Assembly: GCA_036345935.2 (NCBI GenBank)
Contig: JADWOT020000005.1
Location: 7,621,960 to 7,685,959, forward strand
Direction of reading: 5' to 3'
From: Taenia hydatigena
Lineage: Eukaryota; Platyhelminthes; Cestoda; Cyclophyllidea; Taeniidae
Length of the DNA stretch: 64,000 nucleotides
The notes beneath the pieces were generated by a model. It was not told the DNA's origin and did no database searches. It saw only the letters and a list, made by a program, of their open reading frames with translations. Made by a program: the position numbers and the translations under genes. Below, piece after piece: positions 40,101-53,348 of this stretch (the stretch's first letter is position 1; each line of letters begins with the position of its first letter).

Positions 40101-43100
40101 TCACTTAAGAGAAAGCAGAAAAGTTAACATTTTTGAGGGGAATTGAGGCTTTTAGTTCTCATCAAATCCTTATACAAATAGGTTAGAGTTACTAAGAATT
40201 GTTTGAATTCGAAGCAATATGTTAATGAATGAGTGATGGTTGAGTTTACTTAGTTTCTTATACTATAGCCACAAAAATAGTAAAAAAGGACAGGTAGGCA
40301 CCATAATATTGAGGAATACACCCAAAGCCCAACTGTTAACCTGCATTCGAGTGGATTATTCCAACAAATTTGAAATGCACGAACCAAAAATTATCCTGTA
40401 GAGAGGTAAGAGACGGCGCTGTTTAATGCATGCATTATTATGTTTACCAAGTACAATCGTTTCAAGAAGCGTTTTATAAACACCGCCCACCAATTAAGCC
40501 ATTCAAACCTAGATACCAACCCAATAGGTCATGCAAAACTTGAGCTACATTCCTTTGTTTGTTGATTGTCCTAATGTAAGCACGGTCGCCGAAGCTTTGA
40601 TTTCGTAAATTCAAAGGAAGGCTATTACAGCACCAATCGTTGTCTCGATTGAGGCCTGAGCAGCTGGTAGAGCATTCAACAGCCCACCTCAACTGGTAGG
40701 AAGCACTTGACCGCACAGCGGATTGATAGGTACCATGCAATTCGAATGGCAATTCAATTTCTTTATGAAGAACGGACATTAAGCCAAATTAATGCCATCG
40801 TAAATGCTTTATTTTCTTGTTTCTTAAAGTGACTGACACAACCAAAATATGCGAATTACAGGAGTAATTTGGGGCTCATAATTCAACATAAGAAGCTTAT
40901 TATTGATTGCATGACATTGTGCTAGAGATGTCTAATGCATCATAGATTTCATCACCCACCTAATGCAACACTCCGGAGAGTTCTTGTATCAAAAAGTTCA
41001 TATTATACTTCTGTAAGGCAGAACACAGCTGCGTTACGCATCGAATAACGACCCCCATTTCCCATTTCTTAGGTTTCTGTGGATTGAGCTAACCACCACT
41101 GGACGTCACACCAATGGCTTTATTATGTGACCCTTTAGGTAGGAAATGAGGGAGAGGGGTTGTGCTACATAAATAGATTTTACCTGACACTAATTATAAG
41201 GTCCGTCTGTCCGTTTTCCTTGCTTGTGTACACCCGTGCTTACTTTCCCTTCTCCCCCACTTTCAATGCCCCCTGCTTGTCAATCCCACTTGCCTGTATG
41301 AGCAGAACAGCAGTGAAGATAGGGCGACAAGCCAGAAAGTGGTGATAATGGTTGGTAATTGCCTGGTCTGGAACGGTCATTTTGGCTATTGACAGTCTTC
41401 TGATATTCCCGTCTTTTTTAGTTGCATAGTCGTTATCTCTTCTAGTTAAGATTATTGCACCGACCGTTTCGCAAGACACTTAGGTAAATTATAGCTAGCT
41501 TCTTTTCATTGACAAGGAAATGGGCTGGCGCCAGAGATTTCCACCATGTTGGGAAAGTGTAAAGCGATCTAGGAAACCATTTAGACCCTAAATCATGGTC
41601 ACAAAATCCAGAAAAACTTTTTAGGAAATGGTAATTCACCCATTTATTTTTTGTCCCCTTCTCCGACAGCCGTTGTCGTCGTGTGAAGCATAATCTTCCA
41701 CTTCTGTTATTATGAACAGAATAAAATGATGAAATAACTGTTACTCTCTTCCAGTGCGCCTTGTTTAAGGGATTGCGGACTTCCTCTCCTGCAACTTACC
41801 TTTAGGATGGTAAAGTGCACTTCAAGCCTTTACCATAGGCGCTTTGTTTGGCTCTTTATCTGCGGTAGCTTTGCAGCTAGACAGCTATTTAAAACTGCTT
41901 GAGGGAGATTCGCTAGTAGTTTGGATGGCCTGGGAGTAAACTGTTCAACTTCCGCCCTAAATCTTCGCGTGACTAGCCGTCGAAGGGTGAAAACTAGCAA
42001 TGTTGGCATCTTGAATTTGTATGTTAAATTTGTCTCATGCATATGGACGAACAATCACATCACAGTCTAGGACATTCATACAAAATATGGCGATATTATG
42101 AATCTGTAAAATCCTTAACAAAAATTGACCATTACTCCAAATAACTGTTGATGCCAATAACAAAACCTTCAAAACTTATTGAAGGTATTTCTACCCACAC
42201 GTTAATAAATGAAAACCACATCTAATTGCTTCCAAACCTCCTGATAACCGCTTTTCGTCATAGCAGGATGGCTTGTATTCTGTCGTTAAGTGACAGTAAT
42301 TGAAAAACTCGCTATTTTTTTCTCTGTCCTAAAATTCATTGATAGCCTTGTAACTGTCGGAAAGCCGAGGCATTTTTCCCCTTGTAAAAAGGAGAAAAGG
42401 GGAGGCAAGTGGATGAGAACGCTCAAAATACTCCTTTATGTTAACGGAAGCCTGTGTGTGTGGTGGTCGTGAATGCACTTCTTTACCACCTATGCGAGTG
42501 CATTTGTGCGTTTTTCGACTAAAAAAGGTGGCTTAAAAAAAACTCATTTGCGTGTACAAAATTTTCGAAGTTCCTGTGCACTTTAACGCGACACTACAGC
42601 ACCTTTGTTTGAACACATTCTTTTAAAACTGGGTCAATTTAATTTTATAAATGTTGCCTTTTTATCGCTACTTCCGCCGCTTATTTGGGCTAGGGGCTAT
42701 GAACTCTCTCACAAACAACGCTAGCCGATTTACGGCTTTGGTAGGAAATTCAGCGCAGAATTTAATAAACTAGTAAGAAGTCATTCCTTACTGGCATGAG
42801 GACTACTTTGAGGTGGAAACTTGATGCGGACCATCAATTGATATTTTTAATTACGTATGACTTACTAGTGTTTGCACTGCAAAAAGTTTGAGTAAAAATT
42901 AGCATAAACATAAGAGAGTGATTTCTGCTAAAGTACAAGTGGATGAAGATAAATATTTTGAAATCTAGCCTAACATTTACAGGGTAAACTGCAGTGAGAA
43001 TTGCCGCTGTGCCCAGCGTACCTACCCACCCAGTTAGGTAGCTAACAGAGTAAACCCGTGGTTGCACTTTAACTGGGTGTACTGCACGTGTACCCATTTA

Positions 43101-46100
43101 AATGAGGCGCGTACGCCTCGTTTGACAGCACATTGACATGTTCTACAACTAAGAGTTTCGCAATTGGCTTTTCAGGCCTAAGGCTACACCGCGGAGTCCT
43201 CTGGGGTGTGAGTAGATGTTTCAGTGGATAATCACGTCTTTGAATGCACTTTTAAATTGGTCATGGTGACTAAGGGACATGCTAAAGTGCGTGACGCCAA
43301 ATTCTCTTGGCACCAGTTAAAGGGAGCCTTTAAAGTAGAACACCTTTCTGAAATACTGGTGCCCTTGTTAGCATGTGACAGCTGATTCCCCATTTTGATT
43401 TTGTGTTTGCATAAAAGTTTTATTCTGAGGCAATTTGCTTCCCTTTTCTACTCCATATTCTGCTATTTATCATCAGAAACATGGGAAACTACAGTAATTG
43501 GGTAGAACTTTTTTCCTTCTCTCCTTTCCCTTCCTTGCACCCTGGGCAAAAAAGCTTCATAGACTGGTTTTTACGAGCTTGCAATAGGACAAATGATTTC
43601 CATACTGTCAAATAGTTTGAGGTTTTTGTTCGATCCTTTTTCATTCACTACCATGACCCAGCAAGCTAAATGGCAGTTAAGTGGGTTAGAATTTGGCTGC
43701 TTTGATACTGGTTGCTGAACACTTGGCTGCCTTTCTGTAAATCACTCTCAGGCAAGAGGTCCATCAACTTTACTGTTTGATTATTCAAAACCATAAATTT
43801 TAATTAGTAAATAATTTACTATTAACAGTACAATTAATTAGTCACCAGGCAGTCGTAAAGGGATCTGCGTCAGAAAAGCATAGCTTTACAGCAAGACAAC
43901 GAGGGAGACTTTTCGGTGTTTGGGTGCAGATGCCGTTCTCGAGAAATTAAAGCAGTCACTCTTTTGTACTTGTGTAAAATATAATGAATTTTGCTTATTA
44001 TACAGCCTGCAGGCGAAACCATGCATTAAATTGTCCATCACTTAATTATCAATTTTATACTTTTGCAAGCCATTAAAAAGAGGGTCTTTGTGGAGACAAA
44101 TAATTAGGCCTGTTTAATCACCCTCATTTCAATCGTTCATTCTCATTTATCTGTTCATTTATTCATTTTTAGCTTTCCCGCATGTATTCAATTTAGCAAC
44201 CTCTTAAATCTCCCAATTATTCTTCTATCTGCTTTTTTGCACATTCTTTGCATGCAAACAAATGTTTTCCACAGATGTTTGACACAAATCATATGCAAGG
44301 CTGACTCGGCCACGCGGCCACATCATTCCCTAAAAATGTGTCCCTTAATTTTTCCTTTGGTTAAATATCATATAGTCAGTTTCTCAAGAAGAATTGTCAC
44401 CTGCAATTTTCATAAAATCCTCAAGACATCGTCGTTCACCGCTACAACTTAAGGAAAAGACCAAAGTCCATCGAAGTAGCAATAACCTCGAGTTGCTACG
44501 GCTACGTAGAACACACGTGCATGTGCCTCGTGGCAGGTAAGATCATACCTGAGGTCTGCCTCTCAACCGCATAATTGTTAATTGCCTTCTTCATTCCAGA
44601 ACAGTCGCCTTTTGATTGCCCTTTTTTACTGCTCAAACAAAGTAATTGGTTCCTTCTTTTAGTTCTTTGTCTGGTCAACTGCTTCTACACATCTTGGAGC
44701 ACTTCCGTATTATGCTTTTCTATCATGGCAACTGAAATGCCTTATCCTGGCCAAATAAGCAGAAGCTCAAAGTATCGGCTTCAAAAATATATAATTTCGC
44801 TTACAATATTTTGGGCAACATTTTCACTTTAACTAGATAGACATGGTTCCATTATAAAAATATTCAACCAAGCCTATAAACAATGCAAACAATATATAAA
44901 AGACTATGTTTTCAAAGACTGACTGGCCATTTTGTTCCACTCAAGCAAATTACTTTTACATCAGCTCTGACTTTGAAAGCGCATTTTTTCGTTCCGCAAA
45001 ATAAACCACTTCTAACAGTAGTTGCGCAAAATTTGACACTTAATAGATTTGCAGTGGTTTTTACCACTACCTCTCGTAACTGGCTGTAAAATAGGAGACG
45101 CGTTCTAACTCAATTTAGTAATATAACACCTTGGCCTGAAATGCTTCCATAAAATGCACCATAACCGCAGACTTTTCTGCACCATTCAATGACTCAGTGC
45201 CTGAATTTCTGCATTTCGCCAAAATAGCCATAAATCAATCGGAGCTTGAATTTTGTGCCAGCTTGTTTTGGTGCAGTCCGAAGAAGACGGAGAAATAGAC
45301 ATTTGCGCTTTGCAGGGGAAGGCGTGTTAGGCTTTAACGTTTATCCACTGCTAGGGGATGGAACTTGATTTTAAAGGAGAAGTGAATGTTTAATTCAAAA
45401 GTAGCAATTCGCACAACAAATGTGGGTTGTCATTCTCTAAAATGGGATTTGCTTCAGACTTGTTTGTCTTCTACTTTAGTGATGTGAACGGCTGTTGTGT
45501 TCTCTTTATGGGGCGTGCCTCAACTTCTGTATTGGAAAGGGGAGACGACTCACCTCTCTCTGTAGCAAAGGAGTTCTCGACTTTAATTTTTCTCATTTAG
45601 CATATGATGAAAAGTTATCGGTAATGACCGAATTAAAATAAAGGCTATGCCTTATGTGTTTAGGTTTTTACTCGAGTTTTTTATTTAAAGACACCTCGTT
45701 TTCTGTAATTATTAAACCAGTTAAAATGATTACGACTAGAAAATTAGAAAGACTTCGTTCCATAAATGTCCTGTGCCACTTTTCAATAAAAATTTCTGGC
45801 ATGGATGTGATTTTCAACTCTGACTGGTATCACGTGAGAAAGTAAGCTACACATATAACTGCGGAATGCTAATTCGTTTTGACAGTAATTCGAATATGGT
45901 GTATTTTCTGATCCCATTTTGCAAAACTACAAATTTTTTCTTCGTTTTCATGTATACGTTGATGGGCGAAGTCTCCACTCCTCGGAGTTGAGTGAACATC
46001 CTAAAGCATTGCCTAAATGGATAAAAAAGGTAGGAATTGAGATATAGGGTAGCCTATGCGATAGAATGATAGAGTTTGCCTAAACGAAGCCAATTTTCTT

Positions 46101-46456
46101 CGTTTTTTCAGTAGCACATGGCCAAGTTGTTGCCTTTTCGATAAGGGGTGGCCAAAACACATGGCCAGCACACTTCATAACTCACCATGCAGAAACGGCT
46201 TTGCAGCACAATCTATTGTTTAAGCATTTGTGGTTTTAAGGATTCCGGTGGCTGTAGGGGCTCTAAAGTGAAGTGTGGTAGGGTAACCATTCGTCATTAA
46301 TCTAATTTTTGCACTAATTGCTGAAGCGCAATAGATGAGGGTGTTTTGTGAGGCTGTATGTGTGTGCTCTTAGTGAATTGATGCTTTGAGAAAATACCAC
46401 ATGCACTTAACAGAGGTCTCAAAAAAGCCTCTAATACCTAAGTCGACTGGTATTTT

Positions 46457-46474
46457 AGCCTCCCATAGGAGGCT
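46457..46474. repeat. Short perfect hairpin
   Basis: AGCCTCC and GGAGGCT form a 7-bp perfect stem around CATA. No adjacent gene, so no role is assigned. Confidence 0.45.
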
Positions 46475-47515
46475 TAGCATCCTAAAGGTAATTTAGGTCA
46501 AATCGCTTTTGTGGATGTCAGTCTACATTACAAAAGTTGCTTATTGAATAGACTGACTTGTATTATGCAGCAGAATTTGGCCTTAATTGCTAGATTTTCA
46601 TACTTGCACACTAAAAGTAATACATTTAGCCCCTCTTGGCACTAGATATTCCTTAACTTCCTTGATTTTACCCAATAAACTCTTATAATGAGACCTGCTC
46701 CACTCTTAAGAATCTGGATGAGTGGAGGACTGTAGGACACCGTCACTAGCCTGATATGAAAATAAATCTTGATTGTTTGCCCTAGGGAGTTGAGAGAGTC
46801 CTACTAATAATTATTAATGAAGGTGTTTTAAGGCCAACTTTTTAGCGGCAATGCCAGTGTATTCAAAATAGTCTTTTTAGTCATGCATTGATAATACGCG
46901 CCCGAGACTATTATATATTTCCGCCAAAGGTCCAGAGCTTGGTCTCAGAATTTTCCTCCAGCGCTTTGTATTTCCCCTTTGTTGACGCAGTTAAGGGCGG
47001 TTGCACGTATCTCAAGCTAGTGGGCCTAGCAGATTCCTTCTTATGCAAGCAAAGAATTTATTAGACAGCTGTTGAGTCATGCAACCAGATGTCCAATAAG
47101 CTTCAACCACATCAGTTTTTTGCCCCATTTAACTCCTAGTCCTGCTTCTATCTCTCCCTCCCATCGCTTAGAGCATGTGATTAGGAGGAGGACGGAAATT
47201 GGGAATACTGCGCCTACAGAGAAACATAATTGTCCCCCACTTTGAGTCATTCACCCTAATTGAGGCCACGTGCTTTGTTCGATGATGTGTGTGCATGCTT
47301 CCTGCACGTAGCAGGCACGCCTACAAGGACCCTACCTCTCCCCCATTCCTCTGAAAGGTACCTAGCGATGACTAGCACTGCGTCACTGACTACCTTTCCT
47401 TCCTTCTATCTCCCCTCCCATCCACTGTCCCATGGTGCATGAGTAGCTGCAGCTGCTTTATTCAGCAAGCATTGGGGACACAAGACTCTAATCTTACTTA
47501 GAGAGGAATGCCTCG

Positions 47516-47541
47516 TCTCCTCTCTCTCCCTCTCTCTCCCC
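47516..47541. repeat. 26-nt pure pyrimidine (CT-rich) tract
   Basis: Two imperfect units of TCTCTCTCCC after TCTCC with no purine; it sits in a wider C/T-rich stretch (about 47,310-47,590). Confidence 0.7.
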
Positions 47542-47830
47542 ATCCCTCACACCACCTTTAAATTCCATTTGTCCCTCTGTCCGCCTGTTCGCGTACACAC
47601 AACTCAACTTATTCGCTAAAACATTATGACTGGTGGAGAAGGCTGCTTCGTTGATGTGCTTGTGTTGGCAAATGATTGGCATGGCATTGGGACTTTAAAT
47701 ATTTAAACGGGGATTCTAGATCAAGCTGAGTGCTTCAAATTAAGTACTAACTTATTTGACGTTTGCTGTTTTCATTCCATGATTACCGGTAACCTGATTA
47801 AAAGGTCTTTTGATAAATATGGTTTAGTGC

Positions 47831-47987
47831 CCTGAGACTTTCCTGAAGCCGAAAGAAGAGGGAATACCCGATCAGAATGCGTATTGTAAAGCTTGGAGCT
47901 ATTGGCATGGCCTAACGACCGGGTTGCCTAACGGAGGTACAATGGCGGCCCCCTAAATGGCCCATCACCGAAACCGAGAGTCAAACA
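47831..47987 (+). repeat. Dispersed repeat family R1, copy B
   Basis: TTTCCTGAAGCCGAAAGAAG, ATCAGAATGCGTA, GAGCTATTGGCATGGCC, GACCGGGTTGCCTAACGG and CGAGAGTCAAA occur in the same order and similar spacing as in copy A. This is the copy with the fewest gaps and the longest G/C-rich core. Confidence 0.5.
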
Positions 47988-50631
47988 AACATTTAGTGTT
48001 ATAATGGTTATTATTTTTGTTATTTTGCTAACGTTTTTTCATTATATTTAAATCGTAATAATCCTAAGGAGGTGTTTGATTGAGACATTCAAACAACCGA
48101 TAAATGTTACCATAGTCATTTTGATTTCGCATCCTACTAGCATTGTCAAAAAATATCTGAAGATAAAGCGATATGCAAATTTCTCACGCTTTTAATTCTA
48201 CACTTAAGCAAGAAAATTATTATTTATTCAGAATCCTATCTGATTTCGGAGAATAAAATTTTAGTGTGGGGGAATTTTAAGCCCAACGTCCTAAAATGAA
48301 CGTAGGGGCTGGGCTATAAATAAGTCTGCATGGACAGTATTATCTCACAACAGCCATGAGCACTAGACGTCATCTGTACTAAGTCTGATTCCCAATCACT
48401 CAAGGTAGTGCGACGACGTGTCATCTGCTGTGTAAATAACAAACCATTGGTGATTTCTCCACACAAACCACAACATGCTTACACGTAATATGGCTGCCAC
48501 GTCAAAATAGGGTGGTGCCGGCAAAAAGGCTTCAGCCTGTGCGCGCTTTTTTATGCTACCACTTGAAATCGGTGAGTTAAAGCTTGCACATTCTGTTTTA
48601 GTCCGGATTACGTAGGGTCGTGGAGTCCTAAAACGTTTATCTCCGCTGTACATTTCACCAACTCATTCTAGACCGGTGTGTGCACATATGCATAAAACAG
48701 TGATTGATCACCGCAAAATTCATATGCACAAGCCACAGTCACATGCGACCCACCAGATGTCAGTAATCCCTCACGAATGCTGAAGTGTTTTGCATAAAAG
48801 GAGGCCGAAGTAGGTCCTGGCTTATGTGTACAAAATTTCAAAGTGTGGGCCTAAAATGAATGAAAGAAATCGAACAGCATGACATTTGGGTTCCTTTGTT
48901 GACCCTATCTCCCACACCCTTTGTTGAAGAAGTTGCATGGGTATTCCATGAAATCAGGAAAACACCGTCTACCTTTGCCTTGCAAAATGCCAAAGTGGCA
49001 AATTTCGATTAATGTCGATAGGCTTTCTGCTGTCTGCATCAATTAACAGTATTGAGCGCTGACAGCAGTAACAGTAGCATCAGCTAAACCCACAATCACA
49101 ACGTCCAAGAGGGGGTTTCTCATTTACACAAAACAGCCTTCGTTTTTGACGGTTGGCTAGCTGTCGTCCTCTTCCCTATCGATTAGATCGTATATGTCTC
49201 TTGAAATTTTTGTTGCCTGCATCCTGCTACGCCCACAGTCTCGCTCAAAACACCTGCCACCTCCTTCCCGTGTTTTCCCACTCCCTGACACCGCCAAGTT
49301 GCAGGGAGTGTTTATTGCCGTTTTACTAGCAGCAAGAAACTGGGGTTGAGTCAACCCCGAATTTTATGAGGTCATAACAGCCCCATTTTACCAGCTCTTT
49401 CAGAATCATGGCGCATCCAAATCATGGCCTACAAACCCGATCCTCTAGCTGTCACTAAATCAAATTGAATTTCAATTGGGTTAGTGGTCAAGGTACAAGG
49501 GTTACAAAGCATTCATGGGAATGTGGATTAATAAGCCATAAATCATAACTAATTTCGAAAGTTATCAGCTTTATCGAGTTTTACCAATAAAAAAGGCATG
49601 TGCGATTATAAGAGAGGGTTGTAAAACCAGACAATCTGTTTGTGGGGCCATTAAAGAGTCCTGTGAGGGTCGACAGTTATGTTTGGAGTGGGCTTTTCTA
49701 TCGAATTTAATGTGCCCCCGCATAATCCTCACCTCATTTTCACATTAGCGCTGACTCATTTATTTGGTCTAGCACTGGCAAAATCCAAAGTGATTTAGAT
49801 GCTAAATTCACCAGAAATTCAAGTCCCACTTAGCCATTTCTTTGTTCTTACAGTTGGTAGTCATTCGTGTATTCTCTGTTCACCGTCTAGAATGCACACT
49901 ATCTTCAAGTTCACTAAGTCGTTCATTACATCACATTTATGTGTGACTCTGTGTGATCCGTACGTTGGACAGTTAAGAGCTTATCTAAAAGCATTGTAGA
50001 GGTCTTGGATGGCTTCATATGTCTTTACCTAACGAAATCCGGTTTCCTTGATAAAAGAGAGTATGTGGGCTCAGTGTGCAGCTTATGTAAATCAACCATA
50101 CTCTCGGTCGTTTGTACACATCTTTTGCAGTTAATTTTTCAAATGAGAATGAGGCGAATAGGTCCCCATTCATGCAAACGTCAATCTAATCAATCGCTCC
50201 TTGTGTTTTGTGCTTGAAGATGCCACTAGTTAAACAACTTGACAGATTTCTGTGGCTATTTCACTCCTATTTCATGTGACTCGTAAATGTAATAAAAAAT
50301 TGAACAACCGCTAACGCAATGTGAAGCACATGCCTGTGCCTTCAATTTACAAAATCGTGTCATTTTCGAACACTCTTACAACGTAAACTAACCAACCTCC
50401 CTCCCCTTATTTTCAATTTACAAGTTTAAAGCACATTTACGACCGTTTAAAAAACCAGGAGGAAGTTAAAATGGTTTCATCTCCAATGTCACATGGGGTC
50501 GCTCTGGTCGCATTCACATCCACTGATTGGCTTAACCGAGCTCCCGAACACCTCCCATCAGGTCTTGCGGTCGAATGGCAATGTTGACGCCACAAATTAG
50601 GTTGCTATAGTTCTAGATGCGTTGCTAAGCT

Positions 50632-50665
50632 CGTACGCACGCGCGTGCGCACACATGCACACATG
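50632..50665. repeat. 34-nt alternating pyrimidine-purine tract
   Basis: Uninterrupted alternation from CGTACGCACGCGCG onward through CA/TG steps. Z-DNA prone, like the tract upstream of mxd but shorter and far from any recognised gene. A (GA)9 run follows at 50749-50766. Confidence 0.65.
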
Positions 50666-50748
50666 GTGCATATTTGTTTCTCAAAAGACAAATTCAGCAC
50701 TACAGAGTCCTAAATTGCTTTCACGCTTGCAGCGCACTTAGCCAGAAA

Positions 50749-50766
50749 GAGAGAGAGAGAGAGAGA
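50749..50766. repeat. (GA)9 microsatellite
   Basis: Nine uninterrupted GA units. Confidence 0.8.
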
Positions 50767-51765
50767 ACGATAGCCAAGATCAAATTTCCACTAATGAAAC
50801 AGATTCATTTTAGCAGGAGCGGTAAAGATTGGATTGTTTGCTTGCCTTACCACGGGTTGTAGTGCCACCTAGCTTGGTGTGCTACAATAGTCGAAAAAAT
50901 ATGTTCTCTCTCACTCTCTCTCAAGGTTGGATGCAAAAACACCTCGTAAGTCGAGCGTCACTCAAATCTGCGTTAGTGGCGCTGGAGGTAAACATACAAG
51001 CATTCACACAGCTCACCATAAACACGAAAAGGTCTTTCAACGACAACTACAGCTGTGATTTTTCGTGTGTTAGCCTTATTTGCATTATCCAGCCGAGGTA
51101 TTTCGTATTTTGCAATGAACTGAAACCGGCAATTGTGGGTTAATAATTTTGGTACTACCCAAATCATTTGCCCATGGTAAAATTCTTCTCCATCAACGCA
51201 CTTTACGAGCCTCTTTAACCTTTGCCTGTAGATGAATTATTAACCGAGTGTTTCATCACCTCAACTGTTGTAAAGCTTTCTCAGAGAATGCATAAATTAT
51301 TTAGATAATATGATGTTTCCATTACTAGCCCTCATATTTTGCAAAAATATTGGCAAGATAGTAAATAAAAAAACATGCAAGCACAAAGGCATGGAGAAGA
51401 TGGAAATGATGGGTTCAATCCCTATGTAGTAAGGCCTTACAGGAGGCGACCAAGTTATATCTCAGTCTAAAGATGTGTGCACAGTTGGGTAGGGGGTTAG
51501 TTGAATCGGTAGCTGAATTGTGCCTACGCAGAATCCCAACAGAATTTGCATATCAACATAAACTAACTTTGTATCAGCGCAAAACTTGCCGATGCGTAAG
51601 CATATGCATGTGAACTCGTTTTTAAACGGCTTTGTGATGGGTGGAGAATCCAGTACATGTGTTTTTAAGTGTTTCCGCGTGATTCCATCATGCTTTGTTG
51701 TGACCATACTGGTGCAGCAGTTCCTAGAAGCTCACGACAAAATCATGTGTTGACTTGCAGGCAAA

Positions 51766-52191
51766 ATGGATATTAAATGGCCGACTCGCTCCCTCCACCT
51801 ATATTTAAGAGGCAGAGGAGATAAAATTGATACTGCTCAGTGGAGGAGGCAAGAGAGTCCGCAAGGGATCGATGGTCGGTCGCAAAGGTATAGAGTTGTC
51901 TCCTTTCGGCAACTCCTCATTGTTCCATCTGCTCGTGTTAAAGCGTGTGATTGGTGCGTTGCATTTGTATGGCGGAAGGCGTGGGATGACAGCAGAGGGA
52001 AATGCCATAAATACTGTCTGGGTAAAAACTACGAAAAGCCAGAAGTTCTAGGCAAATGCGTAGGTCAGGTTGTTGGTATTTACCAGGCGTGCGCGCACAC
52101 GCTGAAGCACACACTCAGCCGAAAATCTACATATTCCGCCATAAAAAAAACCAAGGCCCTGTGTGCCATTCACAACACCATCGAAAGCTGA
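51766..52191 (+). other. Longest unassigned open frame outside the mxd region
   Basis: ATGG in a fair context (AAAATGG) opens 141 codons. The translation has Cys pairs (CDWC, then CHKYC 15 residues later), but the spacing fits no zinc finger I know. Frames on both strands are open across the same stretch because it is locally GC-richer, which argues for composition rather than coding. No splice partner, homologue or TATA box was recognised. Confidence 0.15.
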
Positions 52192-53334
52192 CCTGACTCT
52201 TGAAGGAAAATCTATCAGTTGATTTATGATTAAATGACAGCACGAGTGGCGCTCAAATTTTTGCATCGATTTACTTGTGGCGAAGTCGGATCAGCCTCTG
52301 TTGGGAGGGCCCTGTCGAAAGTGCGTGGCTTAAGGTCAGGGTCAACTGCGACATTCGGTGCGTTATGAATTCATCTGCACTGGTGGATGCTATCAAGTTT
52401 CAGTTAAATTATTCTCTCTGAAAATATAGCTGAGTTATTTAATGTATGCAATGCCTAGCTGACGTGACTGCTAGCGCATATTACAGACGCATTCCTTGGT
52501 CTAAATGGCAAAATACACCTCACTAATTGGGCAAATTATGAGCCGCGGTGGCTATTCGCATCCAATCACAAACCACCTAGCCGTAATCCGCTGTCCACAA
52601 CTTACTCCCGCTGTTCAATCAATCTGGTCCAGCCTAAGATTAACTTGGGAGGAATTAAAAGTTTACTTTTCTATGCAGGTACTTGGAAAATCAGTTGCTG
52701 AACTTGCCTTCCAGCCGGTAATAGCATTTACCGTTGCACGTAGTGCATAAAATCCTGGTGAATTAATGCTCACTTGAGTGCCATGCATAACGCCTCACCG
52801 GATTTGCATTTTTGCTACTCTCTCAATGCCGATTATTTGAATATGTTCCTTAAGCTAAGGTTCTCAAAAGGACGTGCACCTATCTAACTACTGACTAATA
52901 GAGTGGACCATACCTACTCCAATCTGGTGCTTTATTTGTCCTAATGACCGAAGTGGCCATAAATTGCTTTACCAAGCCCACCTCAAGAGTTGCTAAGATC
53001 CCCAACAACCGGGGGCGTCTCACGGGGCATTTGTGGGATTGAACCACTGATCGTTTTACCAGATAACGCTAACTTGCGGCTTTACAGGTGATATCCATCA
53101 CCAGCAGATGCTTCCTAGAAGCATGCCGTGTTCTAGCAATAATAGTAAAACTTAATGTTGAATGTCCCCTTACAACAGCGATGTATTTTCAATGCAGGAG
53201 ATGAAGTGCACTTATTGTATGCTAGACTAAATTAAGACTTAGATGAAGAAATTCACCCAAGACTGTATTGGGTGTTTTGCTCCTGCACAAAACTTTTTTC
53301 AGCGCATCTGATTATGCCCGTTTGCTTATGTTCC

Positions 53335-53348
53335 TGTGTGTGTGTGTG
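53335..53348. repeat. (TG)7 microsatellite
   Basis: Seven uninterrupted TG units. Confidence 0.75.

Larger units (their letters stand above)
28906..47830. other. Long non-coding stretch
   Basis: About 19 kb without a recognisable exon. It holds the palindrome at 31.1 kb, the hairpin at 46.46 kb, a 7-bp inverted repeat (GTAGCAA / TTGCTAC, 44476-44499) and the CT tract at 47.5 kb. The longest open frame (about 38.7-39.1 kb, 134 codons) starts at GTG and carries no motif. Confidence 0.55.

Noticed and set aside
48313..48320. TATAAATA box
   Set aside because: The first ATG downstream opens only a few codons and no other promoter element or gene is present.
53035..53071. tRNA-like B box (GGTTCAATCCC) and A-box-like sequence on the minus strand
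   Set aside because: The two boxes are only about 13 nt apart, too close for a tRNA or a standard tRNA-derived SINE, and no acceptor stem can be formed. A lone B box on the plus strand at about 51,413 lacks a good A box.
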